DNA from: Bradyrhizobium diazoefficiens | GTDB lineage: Bacteria; Pseudomonadota; Alphaproteobacteria; Rhizobiales; Xanthobacteraceae | Reading direction: 5' to 3' | Assembly (NCBI RefSeq): GCF_018129965.1 | Contig: NZ_JAFCKW010000001.1 | Location: forward strand, 558,001 to 622,000 | DNA length: 64,000 nt | In this document: positions 62,326 through 64,000 of the stretch, piece after piece | Position numbering within the stretch: the stretch's first letter is position 1 | Layout: each line of letters starts with the position of its first letter | The notes under the pieces: model-generated | The model's input: only the letters and a program-made list of their open reading frames with translations | What the model was told of the DNA's origin: nothing | Databases searched by the model: none | Translations under genes and position numbers: made by a program

Positions 62326-62988
62326 ATGTATGTCTGGGAGTTCGCGGCGCTCAAGCCGTATTGGGGCCTGATCTGGCAAGGGCTCCTGGTCACCCTGTTC
62401 TACACGGTGACCACGGTGGTCGCGGGCCTCCTGATCGGACTGGTCGTCGGCATCCTGCGCACGACGGCACCGCGCTGGGTCTCGGTGCCGCTGCGGCTCT
62501 ACATCGAGATCTTCCGCTGCACGCCGCTGCTGGTGCAACTGGTCTGGATGTACTACGCCCTGCCCGTCCTGATCGGCGTCGACATGTCGCCGGCGATGGC
62601 CTGCTTCATCGCGCTGTCGCTCTATGCCGGCTCGTTCTATGCCGAGATCTTTCGCGGCGGCATCGAGGCGGTCGATGTCGGCCAATGGGAGGCCGGACGC
62701 GCCATCGGCATGCGGCGCGGAAAGATCTTCCGCCGCATCGTGCTGCCGCAGGCCACCCAGGTGATGATCCCGTCCTTCATCAACCAGACCATCATGCAGT
62801 TGAAGAACACCTCGCTGGTGTCCGTGGTCGCCGTAGGCGACCTCCTCTACCAGGGGTCGGTGATCACAGCGACGAGCTACAAGCCGCTCGAGGTCTACAC
62901 CACCATCGCCCTGCTGTATTTCGTCGTGCTGTTCCCGCTGACGCTCGTTGCCGACCGGCTGGAGCTCAGGATGGGAGCACACCGATGA
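62326..62988 (+). CDS. Amino-acid ABC transporter permease
   Basis: A 220-residue HisM/GlnP-type permease, with about five hydrophobic helices and the EAA loop [40 protein letters not shown] and [20 protein letters not shown] are family hallmarks. Alone it would act as a homodimer. Its stop overlaps the ATPase start (ATGA). Confidence 0.93.
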   Translation: MYVWEFAALKPYWGLIWQGLLVTLFYTVTTVVAGLLIGLVVGILRTTAPRWVSVPLRLYIEIFRCTPLLVQLVWMYYALPVLIGVDMSPAMACFIALSLYAGSFYAEIFRGGIEAVDVGQWEAGRAIGMRRGKIFRRIVLPQATQVMIPSFINQTIMQLKNTSLVSVVAVGDLLYQGSVITATSYKPLEVYTTIALLYFVVLFPLTLVADRLELRMGAHR

Positions 62989-63743
62989 GCGCTCTCACCG
63001 CAGACAATATCCATAAGGCATTCGGCGACCATGAGGTGCTCAAGGGCGTCTCGCTCTCGGTCGAACGCGGCGAGGTCGTCACCCTGATCGGCGCCTCCGG
63101 CTCCGGCAAATCCACCTTCCTGCGCTGCCTGAATTTGCTGGAAATGCCGCAGCAGGGCGAGCTTGCGATCGGCATGCATCGGTTCACGTTCGGCAATGGC
63201 CCTCGCACGCCGAAGGACGCGCAACTGGCGCAGCTGCGCGAAAATGTCGGCATGGTGTTCCAGCACTTCAATCTGTTCCCGCACATGTCGGTGCTCGCCA
63301 ATGTCACCGAGGGGCCGGTGCAGGTGAAGGGCATGGCGCGCGCCGAAGCCGACGCGCTCGGCCGCGACCTGCTCGCCAAGGTCGGCCTCGCCGACAAGGC
63401 TGATGCCTTCCCGAGCCGCCTGTCCGGCGGCCAGAAGCAGCGGGTCGCGATCGCCCGCGCGCTGGCGATGAAGCCCGAGGTGATGCTCTTCGACGAGCCG
63501 ACTTCGGCGCTCGATCCCGAACTCGTCGGTGAAGTGCTCTCCGTCATCCGCAGCCTCGCCGCCGAAGGCATGACCATGGTGCTGGTCACGCACGAGATGG
63601 CCTTCGCGGCTGACGTCTCCACCCGCGTCGGCTTCATGAACGACGGGATCATGGCCGAGATCGGCACACCGGACGAGACCATCCGCCAGCCCCGCAGCGA
63701 ACGCCTGAAGGCGTTTTTGGCAAGATTCCACGAGACGCACTAG
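62985..63743 (+). CDS. Amino-acid ABC transporter ATP-binding protein
   Basis: A 252-residue ATPase of the GlnQ/HisP type. Walker [11 protein letters not shown]-loop [13 protein letters not shown], signature [16 protein letters not shown], Walker [17 protein letters not shown], and H-loop [10 protein letters not shown]. The ATG at 62985 lies in the permease stop (ATGA). It powers uptake through the permease. Confidence 0.95.
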   Translation: MSALTADNIHKAFGDHEVLKGVSLSVERGEVVTLIGASGSGKSTFLRCLNLLEMPQQGELAIGMHRFTFGNGPRTPKDAQLAQLRENVGMVFQHFNLFPHMSVLANVTEGPVQVKGMARAEADALGRDLLAKVGLADKADAFPSRLSGGQKQRVAIARALAMKPEVMLFDEPTSALDPELVGEVLSVIRSLAAEGMTMVLVTHEMAFAADVSTRVGFMNDGIMAEIGTPDETIRQPRSERLKAFLARFHETH

Positions 63744-63804
63744 GACCGCGCCGGCCGACAATCGGCGTCGGGCTCGCGTCACGTTTTGCGGCAAGATATC
63801 AGAC

Positions 63805-63851
63805 CCTCATGGTAAGGAGCCCGCGAAAGCGGGCGTCTCGAACCATGCAGG
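63805..63851. repeat. Palindromic element after the ABC operon
   Basis: CCTCATGGT (63805-63813) pairs with ACCATGCAGG (63842-63851), one base off; inside, GCCCGC-gaaa-GCGGGC (63819-63834) is a six-base stem with a GAAA tetraloop. It lies 60 bases after the ATPase stop and can terminate the operon. The style is again that of the dispersed palindromes. Confidence 0.7.
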
Positions 63852-63972
63852 CCGAGTTCATCCCACACTCTGTATCGGTCAAATGCGATGGCTCTGTCGC
63901 GGCAATGGCGGCGTGACCTCGGGAAAATAACGCGCTACGGTTCCCGGACAAGATCAAGAGGAAACGCCAATC

Positions 63973-64000
63973 GTGTACGACTACATCATCGTGGGCGGCG
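63973..64000 (+). CDS. Start of a probable FAD-dependent (GMC-type) oxidoreductase, cut by the window edge
   Basis: Only nine codons are visible from a GTG at 63973, reading VYDYIIVGG, the beginning of a Rossmann FAD motif (DYIIVGGG) as in GMC oxidoreductases. AGAGGA lies 10 bases upstream. The identity of the rest is not visible. Confidence 0.5.

Overview
The window looks like a chromosomal segment of a Bradyrhizobium-type alphaproteobacterium. The evidence is a GC-rich sequence, a LigD/Ku end-joining pair, a kdp potassium operon, a flagellar block with a short flagellin, many TRAP/ABC/MFS uptake-plus-catabolism clusters, and frequent interspersed palindromes between genes. The species assignment is an inference from gene content. 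No rRNA, tRNA, CRISPR array, transposase or prophage gene was seen.

Layout. 1-1.9 kb: the 3' end of treY, a polyhydroxyalkanoate-granule family gene and a DUF3309 micro-membrane protein. 2.0-5.7 kb: divergent ligD and ku. 5.8-14.2 kb (minus strand): a kdp operon read from two small membrane ORFs and kdpF through kdpA, kdpB, kdpC, kdpD and kdpE. 14.3-17.4 kb: an island of small uncharacterised genes plus a DapA-like gene with a degenerate active site. 17.6-19.8 kb: upp and an acyl-CoA synthetase-like gene. 19.8-29.8 kb (minus): flagellin, fliD, fliS, flgD, flgE, flgK, flgL and small partners, headed by an ECF sigma factor. 30.3-34.7 kb (plus): three genes resembling a sugar/protein modification set (HAD protein, glycosyltransferase-like, formyltransferase-like). 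34.7-43.6 kb: a TRAP transporter and CoA-dependent catabolic genes whose content matches itaconate/mesaconate/citramalate-type C5-dicarboxylate breakdown. 43.8-53.3 kb: two uptake/oxidation clusters, including an exported fumarylacetoacetase-fold enzyme and an exported CxxCH protein. 53.4-63.7 kb: an amino-acid uptake and oxidation cluster (ABC transporter, D-amino-acid dehydrogenase-like enzyme, RidA, aminotransferase, TPP enzyme, 2-hydroxyacid dehydrogenase, racemase-fold protein, GntR regulator). The window ends in the first codons of a flavin oxidoreductase.

Most notable observation: the region upstream of the kdp operon contains a 53-bp promoter-like module that recurs three more times within 2.3 kb, always at the same internal spacing, in front of the small-gene units at 14.67, 15.27 and 16.60 kb. 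Its first part is an 11-bp-spaced direct repeat (YTTATG-N5-YYTATR), the geometry expected of an OmpR-family regulator such as KdpE, and a -10-like hexamer lies at a fixed distance downstream. I infer a local KdpE (potassium-limitation) regulon made of kdp plus at least seven genes of unknown function, two of them paralogues, and one pseudo-enzyme of the DapA family.

A second recurring theme is palindromic repeats of 50-140 bp in at least eight intergenic sites. One lies inside the kdp operon, one supplies the ligD stop codon, and one is a perfect 30-bp inverted repeat between converging ku and kdpE.
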